Below, in pieces: positions 45,245 to 53,503 of a stretch of DNA of 64,000 bases. The translations under genes were made by a program, and so were the position numbers. Position 1 is the stretch's first letter. Every line of letters begins with the position of its first letter. Source of the stretch: Phocoenobacter uteri (GTDB lineage Bacteria > Pseudomonadota > Gammaproteobacteria > Enterobacterales > Pasteurellaceae); NCBI RefSeq assembly GCF_900454895.1, contig NZ_UGTA01000001.1:620001-684000 (forward strand), written 5' to 3'. A model generated the notes under the pieces. That model searched no databases and was not told the DNA's origin. It saw nothing but the letters and a program-made list of their open reading frames with translations.

Positions 45245-46193
45245 AAACTTTCTCTAAAATCTCGTTATATTCATCATCAAGTTTACTTTGTGAAGTAACT
45301 CCTCCTCCACTGCGGAATAAAAATTGTTCCCCCTGTTTTTCTATATAACGAATTGCAACAGCACTTTCTAAACTTTCGCCATCAAAATAACCAAAAACGC
45401 CAGTGTAGTAGCCTCTTTCCTGCTTTTCGGCCTGTTGAATAATTTCAACTGTTTTCACTTTGGGAGCACCACTAATTGAGCCAGCAGGTAATAATTTAGC
45501 TAATAATGATCCAATTTCATCTTGCCAGTTTTCAGCTAATTGCCCACAAATTTCAGAGCTGGTTTGATAAATTGCTCCTTTATGGGTGGTTAGTTTTTCA
45601 AGATATCGGTATTTGGTTACTTCAATATTGTGAGCCACAATGGAAAGATCGTTTCGGATCAAATCTACAATCGTGTTATGCTCGGCAATTTCCTTTTCAT
45701 TTTCAAGCAATAGCTGTTTAGCATTAGGTTCATCAGCGTTAATTGTTCCTTTCATTGGATAGGAAAATATCTGATTGTCCTTAATGCGGACAAAAGTTTC
45801 AGGCGAGAAGCAGACAAATTGATCGTTCAGCCATAACTTATATTTAGCTTGAGTGTTGAAAAATAATTCTTCTAAACTGAAATTAGTTTGAATTGCTGTT
45901 GGATAAGTCAGATTAAGTAGATAGCTATTACCTGCTTGAATATGTTGTTTAACTAACTCAAAGCCTTGTTGATAGTTTGCATATTCCATTGGTGTAAATG
46001 AAAACTCAAACGGTTTTGTGATTCTTTTTTCTTCATTTATATTATTTTTGCAAAAAAAGGAAAAAATAACACCGCTTGTATATGTTTGTTCAAGTGGCAT
46101 AATTAACGGTTTTTGCTGTTCAAAGTCAATGAGGAAGAAAAAAGGGGATTTTTGTTTGCCAAATTGATTGGCTATTTGAATAAAATTTTGCAT
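45222..46193 (-). CDS. pabB: Aminodeoxychorismate synthase component I
   Basis: PabB aminates chorismate using ammonia from PabA. The 323-residue protein is the short form lacking most of the N-terminal domain of E. coli PabB (453). The chorismate-binding core has YQQGFELVKQHIQAGNSYLLNLT, IVDLIRNDLSIVA, the PAGSISGAPK motif and FRSGGGVTSQS. The pabA-like gene is far away at 61503-62066. Ribosome site before ATG 46193 is weak. Confidence 0.93.
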   Translation of the reverse strand: MQNFIQIANQFGKQKSPFFFLIDFEQQKPLIMPLEQTYTSGVIFSFFCKNNINEEKRITKPFEFSFTPMEYANYQQGFELVKQHIQAGNSYLLNLTYPTAIQTNFSLEELFFNTQAKYKLWLNDQFVCFSPETFVRIKDNQIFSYPMKGTINADEPNAKQLLLENEKEIAEHNTIVDLIRNDLSIVAHNIEVTKYRYLEKLTTHKGAIYQTSSEICGQLAENWQDEIGSLLAKLLPAGSISGAPKVKTVEIIQQAEKQERGYYTGVFGYFDGESLESAVAIRYIEKQGEQFLFRSGGGVTSQSKLDDEYNEILEKVYVPISSI

Positions 46194-46253
46194 TAAAATA
46201 TTTTGTAATAAAAGTCGTTACGTTACAGCTATTTTAACTGTTTGTAAGTTATT

Positions 46254-46408
46254 TTGCGACGAAGTTTTATTTTTATTAAATTTATATTGAACTTTTTATC
46301 ATCAATAGCGTCTGAATAAGTGCTAGATACTTTTGAAGTAAGCAGTTTTTTTCATTTCCTTAGTAAGATTAAGTTACCTCCAGTATCCGATTGATACTGG
46401 GGTTTTTC
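46254..46408 (+). ncRNA. Candidate small RNA on the plus strand (orphan promoter and terminator)
   Basis: Both flanking genes (pabB and ydgA) are on the minus strand. The plus strand holds a possible promoter, TTGCGA (46254-46259), 17 bases, TAAATT (46277-46282), and a factor-independent terminator at 46378-46408. The transcript would be about 120 bases. No coding frame with a ribosome site is seen. The terminator is firm; the promoter is a weak match. Confidence 0.35.
46378..46408 (+). terminator. Orphan plus-strand terminator
   Basis: CTCCAGTATC (46378-46387) pairs with GATACTGGGG (46393-46402) with one G-U pair, loop CGATT, followed by TTTTTCTTT. No T tract exists on the minus strand, so it does not serve the flanking genes. 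Confidence 0.8.
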
Positions 46409-46425
46409 TTTATACAATTTTATTT

Positions 46426-47814
46426 TTAATGTGGAATACTCATTAAACCAAAGGCAAGTATAAATAAAAATTGTTGAATTTCTTGATCCGATAATTCTCG
46501 TTCATTAAGCATCACCTTGCCATTGTCTATGGCTAATTTTACGTTGATATTTTTATCATCAACAATAGCAATTTCACTTTGTTTCGCATCACTGATTAGT
46601 TTCTCAATAGCGACTTTGGCAAAATCATTGGCTTCTTGCTCGGTTTTCTTATCTAATAATGCTTTTTGTTTAAACATTAGTTGAAATGCAGGAATATTCA
46701 AATTAACATCAAGAGCCGATTGTTTTAGGATTGTAAGAATATCCTGTTGAGATTGAACGAGTTCAGGATCAAACTTATCTGCATTCAGAACTAATTTTAG
46801 TCCACTTTTACCTTGTCCATTTTTTAATGATAACTCATTGATATTAAATGTTAATCCTTTTGATATGGCTTCAATAATATATTCATCATTTAGTGGATTA
46901 TCGCTTGATTCATCATCAAAGTGTTCAGTTGCGATATCCCAAGCCTCAGCATTGCCTTTTAAATCAATATTTAATGCCATTTTTCCTAGATCTTGACTAA
47001 TTCCATTCTTTTGTATAACAAGATCCATTTCGATATCTGCATTACCAAGATATTCTTCGCTATCTACTCTGTTTTTACCAATAGATTTAATATCTTTTAT
47101 CACAAATACTTCTTGTTCAGGTGATGTTAATTGAAATTCTTTTACATTAAAAACATAATCGCCTAACTCTAAATTAGGATATTGATCACTTACTGTTGTA
47201 GCATTATATTCAATCTCTTTCAGCGTACCTTTTACTGAGTTTGGATAATTAAAGGTAATAGATTGATTTTTAAGGTTTAAATCTCCAATATTATTTTTAT
47301 CAAAATCAAATACGACAGTCGTCTTTTCAGTTTCAAAATTGTCTGTTTTTGCAGGATTTATGGTCAGATTACCTTCGTAGCTACGATCATAATTCACATT
47401 CATTTGAGAAGTTAATGCGATATTATCTTTGAAGATATTTTGTGTATTTTCAACGGCAAGTAACGAACCTTCAATATTTGCCATAACAGGTAATAGTTTA
47501 CCTTTAACTAAGCGATCAAGAGGTAATGGGCCGTGATTAAGTTTATCTTGTCCCTTGAATTTATAAGTTTCACCTTCAGGTGTTGTAAGCACTAAATCAT
47601 AGCTAAAATCAGAATTGAAAAAATGACGTTCAAATTTCTGATTTTGTATTTTAAGTTTTATATCATGAGGAATAGCTTTTTTAAATTCTTTATTCACTTC
47701 TGCGATTAGATTCTCATAATATTCTTCAGCTTGCGTACCTGTGTACCAAGCACCACCAATTTGGACAACCCCTACTACTGCAATTAAAGAAATTGCAATT
47801 TTTGATAATTTCAT
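46426..47814 (-). CDS. ydgA: YdgA family protein (DUF945)
   Basis: The 462-residue envelope protein has one N-terminal hydrophobic segment (about 5-24: IAISLIAVVGVVQIGGAWY) and a large periplasmic beta-rich domain. The GTQAEEYYENLIAEVNKEF region and NHGPLPLDRL are family marks of DUF945/YdgA (E. coli YdgA about 500 residues). The function is poorly known. It lies nine bases after the CYTH gene, and aspC is just upstream, so the three genes may be one transcript. Confidence 0.85.
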   Translation of the reverse strand: MKLSKIAISLIAVVGVVQIGGAWYTGTQAEEYYENLIAEVNKEFKKAIPHDIKLKIQNQKFERHFFNSDFSYDLVLTTPEGETYKFKGQDKLNHGPLPLDRLVKGKLLPVMANIEGSLLAVENTQNIFKDNIALTSQMNVNYDRSYEGNLTINPAKTDNFETEKTTVVFDFDKNNIGDLNLKNQSITFNYPNSVKGTLKEIEYNATTVSDQYPNLELGDYVFNVKEFQLTSPEQEVFVIKDIKSIGKNRVDSEEYLGNADIEMDLVIQKNGISQDLGKMALNIDLKGNAEAWDIATEHFDDESSDNPLNDEYIIEAISKGLTFNINELSLKNGQGKSGLKLVLNADKFDPELVQSQQDILTILKQSALDVNLNIPAFQLMFKQKALLDKKTEQEANDFAKVAIEKLISDAKQSEIAIVDDKNINVKLAIDNGKVMLNERELSDQEIQQFLFILAFGLMSIPH

Positions 47815-47823
47815 AGTATTTCC

Positions 47824-48681
47824 TTAACAATAAAGTTCTTGAATAAGTTGAATGTTTTGTTTTAAGTAGCATTTGCTTTTTAAATAAGTTTGAAGAGCTT
47901 GCCAATGAGGTATATTAAGCTTGCTTAGATCAGTAAATAGCTTAAATAGTTGCTCATTTTCATTAGGTAAAAGACGAATAACATCAGCTAGATTTTGCTC
48001 AAATTGATATTGTTCAGTTCTTGTGAATTTTGAGGTATCACAAGCGGTTATATTTTTTACTTTTTTTGCAATTTCATCAGAACGACCAACAAAATAGCCA
48101 CGCTCTGCTTTGCTTAATGCACTGAAATACATTCCATCAAGCATTGGTAATTCATTTAAAAATTGAATTAGAGTGCTTAAATCACCTGTTTTTAGCTCTA
48201 ATTCAATTTCACAAATGCGATCTTTTCCCCATTTATTTTCTACCCAACCTTGATCAAGTGCGATTTCAATTTCACTCTCTTGATAGTTAATAAGCCAGCA
48301 AGTGCGGGTAACATCAGTGCTGAATACTTTTTCTAGTGAATGATGAATATACTCAACATCAGGAAATTGTAAATTAAAGTGAGAATTGAACCGCTTAAAA
48401 TCAGGTTTTTCATCGGCCAAATCTAAATTATATTCAGGGCGAATATGCAAACCACCCACGATTTCCCCTTTAGTTTTTAGGGTCATTTCACAATTTTGAT
48501 TCACCTTTCTAACACGTAATCCCATTTTTTGTTTTGCAAAAAAAAGCGCTGGCGTATCGTAATAGGTGTTTGCTAACGCATTTGTTTCTGTTGAAACGAT
48601 AGATTGTGTCGCAAGCCAAGTTTGTATCGCCTGAATATTTTCAGGCTCGATCATAATTTTTAGTTCAATTTCATTTTGCAT
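47824..48681 (-). CDS. ygiF: CYTH-domain inorganic triphosphatase (YgiF-like, short form)
   Basis: The 285-residue protein begins with the CYTH signature EIELK (residues 4-8: ExExK). TYYDTPALFFAKQKMGLRVRK, CEMTLKTKG, and ICEIELELKTGD supply the basic and acidic residues of the tunnel that hydrolyses tripolyphosphate. E. coli YgiF is 433 residues with a C-terminal CHAD domain; here only about 85 residues follow the CYTH domain, so the CHAD part is mostly missing. Confidence 0.87.
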   Translation of the reverse strand: MQNEIELKIMIEPENIQAIQTWLATQSIVSTETNALANTYYDTPALFFAKQKMGLRVRKVNQNCEMTLKTKGEIVGGLHIRPEYNLDLADEKPDFKRFNSHFNLQFPDVEYIHHSLEKVFSTDVTRTCWLINYQESEIEIALDQGWVENKWGKDRICEIELELKTGDLSTLIQFLNELPMLDGMYFSALSKAERGYFVGRSDEIAKKVKNITACDTSKFTRTEQYQFEQNLADVIRLLPNENEQLFKLFTDLSKLNIPHWQALQTYLKSKCYLKQNIQLIQELYC

Positions 48682-48713
48682 AGTATTCGCTTATCGTTGG
48701 GTAGAAAGTTAGT

Positions 48714-49904
48714 TTATAGCACTTTTACAATCGCATCACATAAACTATCAATATTATCTGCTGTGATTCCAGCTACATTGATACGTCCTGAGCGTACGGC
48801 ATAAACAGCAAACTCTTCTTTTAAGCGATCTACTTGTACGGGTGTTAAACCACTAAATGAGAACATTCCGTTTTGTTCAATGATAAAATCAAAATTTTGG
48901 GTTGCCCCTTTTTCTTTTAATAATGCGACAAATTGATAACGCATTTGCTTGATTCGATCACGCATTTCGCCTAATTCAGTAATCCAGCTTGCTTTTAATT
49001 CTTCATCGCCTAAAACAGTTGCAACGGTATTCGCCCCATGAGACGCAGGGTTAGAGTAGAGTACACGGATAATGCGTTTCACTTGACTAAACGCATTGTT
49101 TGCAATTTCTTCATTATCTGCAACTAATGTAAACGCACCGACACGTTCGTTGTATAAACCAAAGTTTTTAGAATATGAACTAGCAACCAATAATTCACGA
49201 TGATTTTTCACGAATGAACGTAAACCGTAAGCATCTTCTTCTAAGCCGTTCGCAAAGCCTTGATAAGCAAAGTCAAAAAGTGGAAGCCATTGTTTTTCAG
49301 CAGACATTTTCGCTAAAATATCCCACTGTTCAGGAGTTGGATCGATCCCTGTTGGGTTATGGCAACAGCCGTGAAATAACACCACATCACCTGCTTCTGC
49401 TTGGCTTAAATCAGCGATTAAATTATCCCAATCTAACGCTTTCTTTTCAGCGTCATAATAACGATAACCTTTGATATTGATCCCAACTGCATCAAAAATA
49501 GCATTGTGATTTGGCCAAGTAGGGGTTGAAATCCAAATATTTTTTACATTTGTGTGGCGTTTAATAAACTCTGCAGCAATACGCAATGCACCAGTTCCAC
49601 CTAAACTTTGAGCGGTTTTAGCACGTTTTTGAGAAATGACATCAGCATTTTCACCAAATAAAAGGGTTTGAGTATGTAAATTATAATCAGCAACACCATC
49701 AATAGTGAGGTAATTTTTGGTATTTTCTTTTGCAAGTAAACGGCGTTCTGCTTCTTTTACTGCTTTGACAATAGGAGTTTCACCCTGTGCATTTTTATAA
49801 ACACCGATACCTAAATTGATTTTATGTGAACGAGTATCCGCTTTAAATGCTTCGCCTAAACCTAAAATAGGATCGGCTGGTGCTGCTTGAATATGTTTAA
49901 ACAT
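48714..49904 (-). CDS. aspC: Aspartate/aromatic amino acid aminotransferase
   Basis: This pyridoxal-phosphate enzyme exchanges the amino group between aspartate (or aromatic amino acids) and 2-oxoglutarate. The 396-residue protein has the family start MFKHIQAAPADPILGLGEAF, the motif CCHNPTGIDPTPEQW, the Schiff-base lysine in SSYSKNFGLYNERVGAF, and the C-terminal arginine region YAVRSGRINVAG. AspC and TyrB are hard to separate by eye; the start and single copy favour AspC. Confidence 0.95.
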   Translation of the reverse strand: MFKHIQAAPADPILGLGEAFKADTRSHKINLGIGVYKNAQGETPIVKAVKEAERRLLAKENTKNYLTIDGVADYNLHTQTLLFGENADVISQKRAKTAQSLGGTGALRIAAEFIKRHTNVKNIWISTPTWPNHNAIFDAVGINIKGYRYYDAEKKALDWDNLIADLSQAEAGDVVLFHGCCHNPTGIDPTPEQWDILAKMSAEKQWLPLFDFAYQGFANGLEEDAYGLRSFVKNHRELLVASSYSKNFGLYNERVGAFTLVADNEEIANNAFSQVKRIIRVLYSNPASHGANTVATVLGDEELKASWITELGEMRDRIKQMRYQFVALLKEKGATQNFDFIIEQNGMFSFSGLTPVQVDRLKEEFAVYAVRSGRINVAGITADNIDSLCDAIVKVL

Positions 49905-50465
49905 AGTTTTTCCTTTTAATGTTGTGTTATAGACGCACGATTATACGAGTATTTTTTGAAATTGATAAGAGAAAGCGGTCAGATTTTTGTGTTTTTTTGC
50001 AGATTTTGAAATAGTGGTCGGAGCAGTGGTATAAATTCAATTTTTTACACTTTCAAAATGCTTCAAAACCTTTCATTTTTGGCTATTTTGAAAGATAAGC
50101 AATATAAAATATTCATACAAATGTACTGGTTGGAAAATACACTGAAATTTTAAATTAAAATAATTATCAATAAAAATGTTGAAAAAAGTGTAAAAAAATA
50201 AGAATGAATTTTATTTTTTTATAAAATAAATTGGTTGTTTTTTTAAGTTATTTAATTGATTTTAAACGAAAATATTGTGTGATAGCTATCACATTTTTAA
50301 TAAAAATAATTTGATAAGAATTATTTTTTGAATAAAATTTTCTTGCCTATTTAGATGGGTATAAAAAGTGTTAGTTTGTAGATTATGATTATGGAGATAG
50401 TTATAATGATGATGACGATGATAGATAGTTTTTTAATCAGGATTAATAATTAGAGGGATACGTTT
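49905..50465. other. Long AT-rich intergenic region upstream of first small membrane gene
   Basis: These 561 bases contain an uptake-signal core (AAGCGGTCAG, about 49974-49983), an inverted repeat CTTTCAAAAT / ATTTTGAAAG (50050-50059 with 50085-50094), a perfect CRP site (50278-50293) and a possible 15-codon methionine-rich leader (50406-50453, after TGGAGA). No longer gene was found. Confidence 0.6.
50278..50293. promoter_or_regulatory. CRP-like site, fully palindromic
   Basis: TGTGATAGCTATCACA is a perfect 16-base palindrome matching TGTGA-N6-TCACA. It lies 173 bases before the small membrane gene. A matching site occurs at 50916-50931 before the paralogue. FNR-type half site TTGAT follows in both. 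Confidence 0.7.
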
Positions 50466-50741
50466 ATGCAAGAGCAAAAAAATAATCCAGTTTTAGATTT
50501 AATTCTTGATTCTATTTATATAGTAACTGTTGTATTTTATTTTAGAATGAGTGCTAAGTTAGGTTATTCTTACTCTGATGTACTTGTTTATACCGATGCA
50601 ATCTTCTTTGGTTGTGCAGGTGGAATGGTAGGCTCTATTTATAGCTTAAAACGAGGCATAAAAGTTAATAAATATTTATCTGTAAAAGCATTTGTAATTT
50701 ATTGGTTGATATTTTTTACAGGCATGTGTTTTTTCGCTTGA
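50466..50741 (+). CDS. Small membrane protein, paralogue 1
   Basis: The 91-residue protein has about three hydrophobic helices. It shares with the next gene the pattern VVFYFRMS, YTDAIFFG and KYL followed by YWLIFF. An unusual short leader frame (MMMTMIDSFLIRINN) may precede it. No function is known; control by CRP or FNR is suggested by the upstream site. Confidence 0.7.
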   Translation: MQEQKNNPVLDLILDSIYIVTVVFYFRMSAKLGYSYSDVLVYTDAIFFGCAGGMVGSIYSLKRGIKVNKYLSVKAFVIYWLIFFTGMCFFA

Positions 50742-50771
50742 TTAAAATAATCAAACAAAATTAAGATAAAC

Positions 50772-50806
50772 AAAAGCCGATAACTTTTTAGCTATCGGCT
50801 TTTTTA
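50772..50806 (+). terminator. Terminator after small membrane paralogue 1
   Basis: AAAAGCCGATA (50772-50782) pairs perfectly with TATCGGCTTTT (50793-50803), followed by T's. Confidence 0.93.
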
Positions 50807-50915
50807 ACCACACTAAATAAAGCGTACAAATTTAACCTATATAAACCTATGCCCAATTGATAAATAAAATCAATTTTATTATTTGTATATCCATTTGATT
50901 TAAAAGTAAAAGTTA

Positions 50916-50931
50916 TGTGATTTTTGTCACA
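50916..50931. promoter_or_regulatory. CRP-like site before small membrane paralogue 2
   Basis: TGTGA-TTTTTG-TCACA matches the CRP consensus. It is 140 bases before the gene and followed by TTTTTAATAAAAA, as after the site at 50278. Confidence 0.68.
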
Positions 50932-51070
50932 TTTTTAATAAAAAATATTTGATGAAAATAGTTTTTTTAATAGAATTCTCTTGCCATATATTCATATGGA
51001 TATAAAAATTGATTATTTTAATGCTTTTGATGATTGGTCTTACGAAAATTGCTAAAAATGAGGTGTTTTT

Positions 51071-51397
51071 ATGAAAGATAGTCAATATAAACGAGGTAAA
51101 ATATCTTGGAATTGGACTTTTACTTTGAGTACGCTTTATACTGGTTCTATTTTAGTTTATTTTAGAGTAAGTGATACGGTAACTCATGGTGTTACTTATA
51201 TTTTTGCGGATTATACACAATATACGGATATTATTTTTATCGCTTTAACAATAGGTATTTTAGATAACAATGATGTTTTAAAAGAAGGTAAATGGACTAA
51301 GTATTTATTACCTAGACCTAGACCGATGGCAATTTGTTGGATGATCTTCTTTTGGAGCACCTATCTTGTGAGTGTTTTTAAATCATATTATATGTAA
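51071..51397 (+). CDS. Small membrane protein, paralogue 2
   Basis: The 108-residue protein has three likely helices. It matches paralogue 1 in LVYFRVS, YTDIIF, KWTKYL and CWMIFF, though the N-terminus is longer and basic. ATG 51071 follows a GAGG ribosome site. Function is unknown; the pair with duplicated control regions suggests tandem duplication followed by divergence. Confidence 0.7.
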   Translation: MKDSQYKRGKISWNWTFTLSTLYTGSILVYFRVSDTVTHGVTYIFADYTQYTDIIFIALTIGILDNNDVLKEGKWTKYLLPRPRPMAICWMIFFWSTYLVSVFKSYYM

Positions 51398-51446
51398 AGA
51401 TCGTGTATGCAAGAGCAAAATAATAAATCTTGAATGAGATAAAAAA

Positions 51447-51474
51447 ACGAGCAATAAGAATACTTATTGCTCGT
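51447..51474. terminator. Bidirectional terminator between small membrane gene and dps
   Basis: ACGAGCAATAAG (51447-51458) pairs perfectly with CTTATTGCTCGT (51463-51474), loop AATA. Seven T's follow on the minus strand (for dps). Confidence 0.93.
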
Positions 51475-51499
51475 TATATTTATAACCTTTACAGAGAGA

Positions 51500-51967
51500 T
51501 TAAGCGACAGAGGCAGATAGCATCCATACTAATTTTTCTTGCTCTTTAATGTAATCGCTCATTTGAGAAGCCGTTCCTTCATCATCTGCTTCACTCGCCA
51601 TTTCCATTACTTCGCGTTGTTGTTTTAATAAAATTTGGAAACCTTCTAATGTGCCAGCTAAACAACCTTTTGCATCGCTTACAGCAATATCTTCTTTGAT
51701 ACGAGATGTTTCTAAATATTGGCTAAATGCGTTATTAGGTGTTTGACCTAAGGTTAAAATACGTTCTGCAATTTCATCTACTTTAATCACCAAATCGCTA
51801 TAAATTTCTTCAAATTTAGCGTGTAATTCAAAGAAGTTTACCCCTTTGATATTCCAGTGATAACCACGTACGTTAGTATAAAAAACTTGATAGCTTGCTA
51901 AAAGATTATTTAATTCAACAGCGATATTGTTTGATGCTTGCGTATTTAAACCGATGTTATTGATCAT
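51500..51967 (-). CDS. dps: DNA-protecting ferritin-like protein Dps
   Basis: Dps forms a 12-mer that oxidises iron with peroxide and shields DNA. The 155-residue four-helix protein has YTNVRGYHWNIKGVNFFELHAKFEEIYSDLVIKVDEIAERI. The two His and the following Asp and Glu form the interfacial ferroxidase centre. It is monocistronic with ribosome site AAGGAGAACAC. Confidence 0.96.
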   Translation of the reverse strand: MINNIGLNTQASNNIAVELNNLLASYQVFYTNVRGYHWNIKGVNFFELHAKFEEIYSDLVIKVDEIAERILTLGQTPNNAFSQYLETSRIKEDIAVSDAKGCLAGTLEGFQILLKQQREVMEMASEADDEGTASQMSDYIKEQEKLVWMLSASVA

Positions 51968-52008
51968 TGTGTTCTCCTTTTTAAAATTTAATGTAATCGA
52001 ATCTTGTG

Positions 52009-52024
52009 TCAGGGATATTCCTGA
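52009..52024. promoter_or_regulatory. Palindrome in the dps promoter region
   Basis: TCAGGGATATTCCTGA pairs at seven of eight positions and overlaps a possible minus-strand -35 (CTGACA) of dps. The regulator is not identified. Confidence 0.4.
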
Positions 52025-52188
52025 TGAGTTGTGTACATTATAGACTTAAATGAAAAATTTGCTAGCTATTAGTTTAATAGATTTTGGTTATTATTTAATC
52101 GTAAATGATAGCTTTTATCATTTGCGTTTTGTTTTACGAAATGAAAATAGTATTTTATAATCAAGAAAATAGATAAAAGAGAACGAAT

Positions 52189-53313
52189 ATGAAAGCAAAT
52201 TATTATATTGGTGTAATGTCAGGTACAAGTTTAGATGGCGTAGATCTCGCCTTAGTAGATTTTGCAACGTCGCAACCAACCTTAAAAGCCAGTCATTTTG
52301 TGGCAATGCCAAACGAGTTACGAAATGACTTGTTCAAGTTATGTTCAACGGGTGAAACTACTTTACAGCAACTGGGCGAGTTAGATCATCGTTTAGGAAA
52401 ATTATATGCTGAGGCGATCAATCAATTTTTAGTTTTGAATAACTTAGATGCGGAGCAGATTGAAGCCATTGGTTGTCACGGACAAACAATTTGGCATTCA
52501 CCACGAACCACCTATCCATTTACCACCCAAATCGGCGATGCAAATATTATCGCAGCAAAAACGGGGATTACGACAATTGCTGATTTACGTCGTAAAGATA
52601 TGGCATTTGGTGGACAAGGTGCTCCACTTGTGCCAGCCTTTCATCAAGCGGTCTTTTTTGATCCAAAATTTGCAACAGTGGTGTTAAATATTGGTGGGAT
52701 CAGTAATATCTCGGTGTTAATGCCAAATCAACCCGTCATTGGCTATGACACTGGTGTCGGTAATCTTTTATTAGACGCTTGGATTGGAAAACATCTTAAT
52801 CAATCTTATGATAAAAATGGTGACTGGGCAAAAACAGGAAAAGTGAATAGTGAATTATTAAGGTTACTATTAGATGAGCCATTTTTCTCTCAAGAACCAC
52901 CAAAAAGTACTGGGCGAGAATTATTTAACCTTACTTGGCTAGAACAAAAAATTGTAAATTTTGAGAAAAATCACACCGCTTGTTCCCCGAAAGATATTCA
53001 ACGAACCCTTGTTGAATTTACAGTTCAAAGTACGGTACAAGAATTATTGAGATTAAACACGCAATCATTGCCTTGCCGTTTGTTAGTGTGTGGTGGTGGA
53101 GCGAAAAATCCCCTTATTATGCAAGGTTTCACAGAATTGCTCCCCCAATGGAAAGTCAGCACCACCACAGAGTATGGATTAGATCTTGATTATGTTGAAG
53201 CTGTTGCTTTTGCGTGGCTAGCTTATCAGCGTATACATAATTTACCTTCTAATATGCCGAGCGTCACAGGGGCGAGCAAAGCTGTGAGTTTAGGGGTGAT
53301 ATATCCTAAATGA
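52189..53313 (+). CDS. anmK: Anhydro-N-acetylmuramic acid kinase
   Basis: AnmK converts recycled 1,6-anhydroMurNAc to MurNAc-6-phosphate. The 374-residue protein has the ATP-binding start YIGVMSGTSLDGVDLALVD, the catalytic aspartate region IADLRRKDMAFGGQGAPLVP, and VVLNIGGISN. MurQ, the next step, follows 190 bases downstream. Confidence 0.97.
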   Translation: MKANYYIGVMSGTSLDGVDLALVDFATSQPTLKASHFVAMPNELRNDLFKLCSTGETTLQQLGELDHRLGKLYAEAINQFLVLNNLDAEQIEAIGCHGQTIWHSPRTTYPFTTQIGDANIIAAKTGITTIADLRRKDMAFGGQGAPLVPAFHQAVFFDPKFATVVLNIGGISNISVLMPNQPVIGYDTGVGNLLLDAWIGKHLNQSYDKNGDWAKTGKVNSELLRLLLDEPFFSQEPPKSTGRELFNLTWLEQKIVNFEKNHTACSPKDIQRTLVEFTVQSTVQELLRLNTQSLPCRLLVCGGGAKNPLIMQGFTELLPQWKVSTTTEYGLDLDYVEAVAFAWLAYQRIHNLPSNMPSVTGASKAVSLGVIYPK

Positions 53314-53369
53314 TTTGAGTTGTCGACAGATTGTCGATAACTGAATTTAAAAACAAAGTTATTCAAAGT

Positions 53370-53388
53370 GGGGTACAATTTGTACCCC
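53370..53388. repeat. Perfect palindrome between anmK and murQ (1)
   Basis: GGGGTACAA-T-TTGTACCCC is a 19-base palindrome. A related GGGGTACA...TGTACGG lies in the rpmE leader (44281-44298). It lacks a clear T tract, so it may be a dispersed repeat or RNA structure. Confidence 0.5.
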
Positions 53389-53456
53389 GTTTACATCAAT
53401 GGTTATAAGCAATTGCAGACAAAGAAAAATAATCATAAAATTGCAAAATGACACAA

Positions 53457-53476
53457 CGACAATGCGTGCATTGTCG
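53457..53476. repeat. Perfect palindrome upstream of murQ (2)
   Basis: CGACAATGC-GT-GCATTGTCG, 20 bases, lies 27 bases before the murQ start. It could be an operator for a MurR-like regulator or a REP-like element. Confidence 0.5.
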
Positions 53477-53503
53477 CTACAATTTTCACACAGAGAAAAT
53501 AAA

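Larger units (their letters stand above)
50742..51070. other. Intergenic region between the two small membrane paralogues
   Basis: These 329 bases hold the terminator of the first gene (50772-50806), a CRP-like site (50916-50931) and a promoter region resembling that of the first gene (CTTGCC, then GATATAAAA). No further gene seen. Confidence 0.65.

Noticed and set aside
53399..53503. N-terminal extension of murQ
   Set aside because: It is made of palindromic intergenic DNA; MurQ homologues begin at the later ATG.
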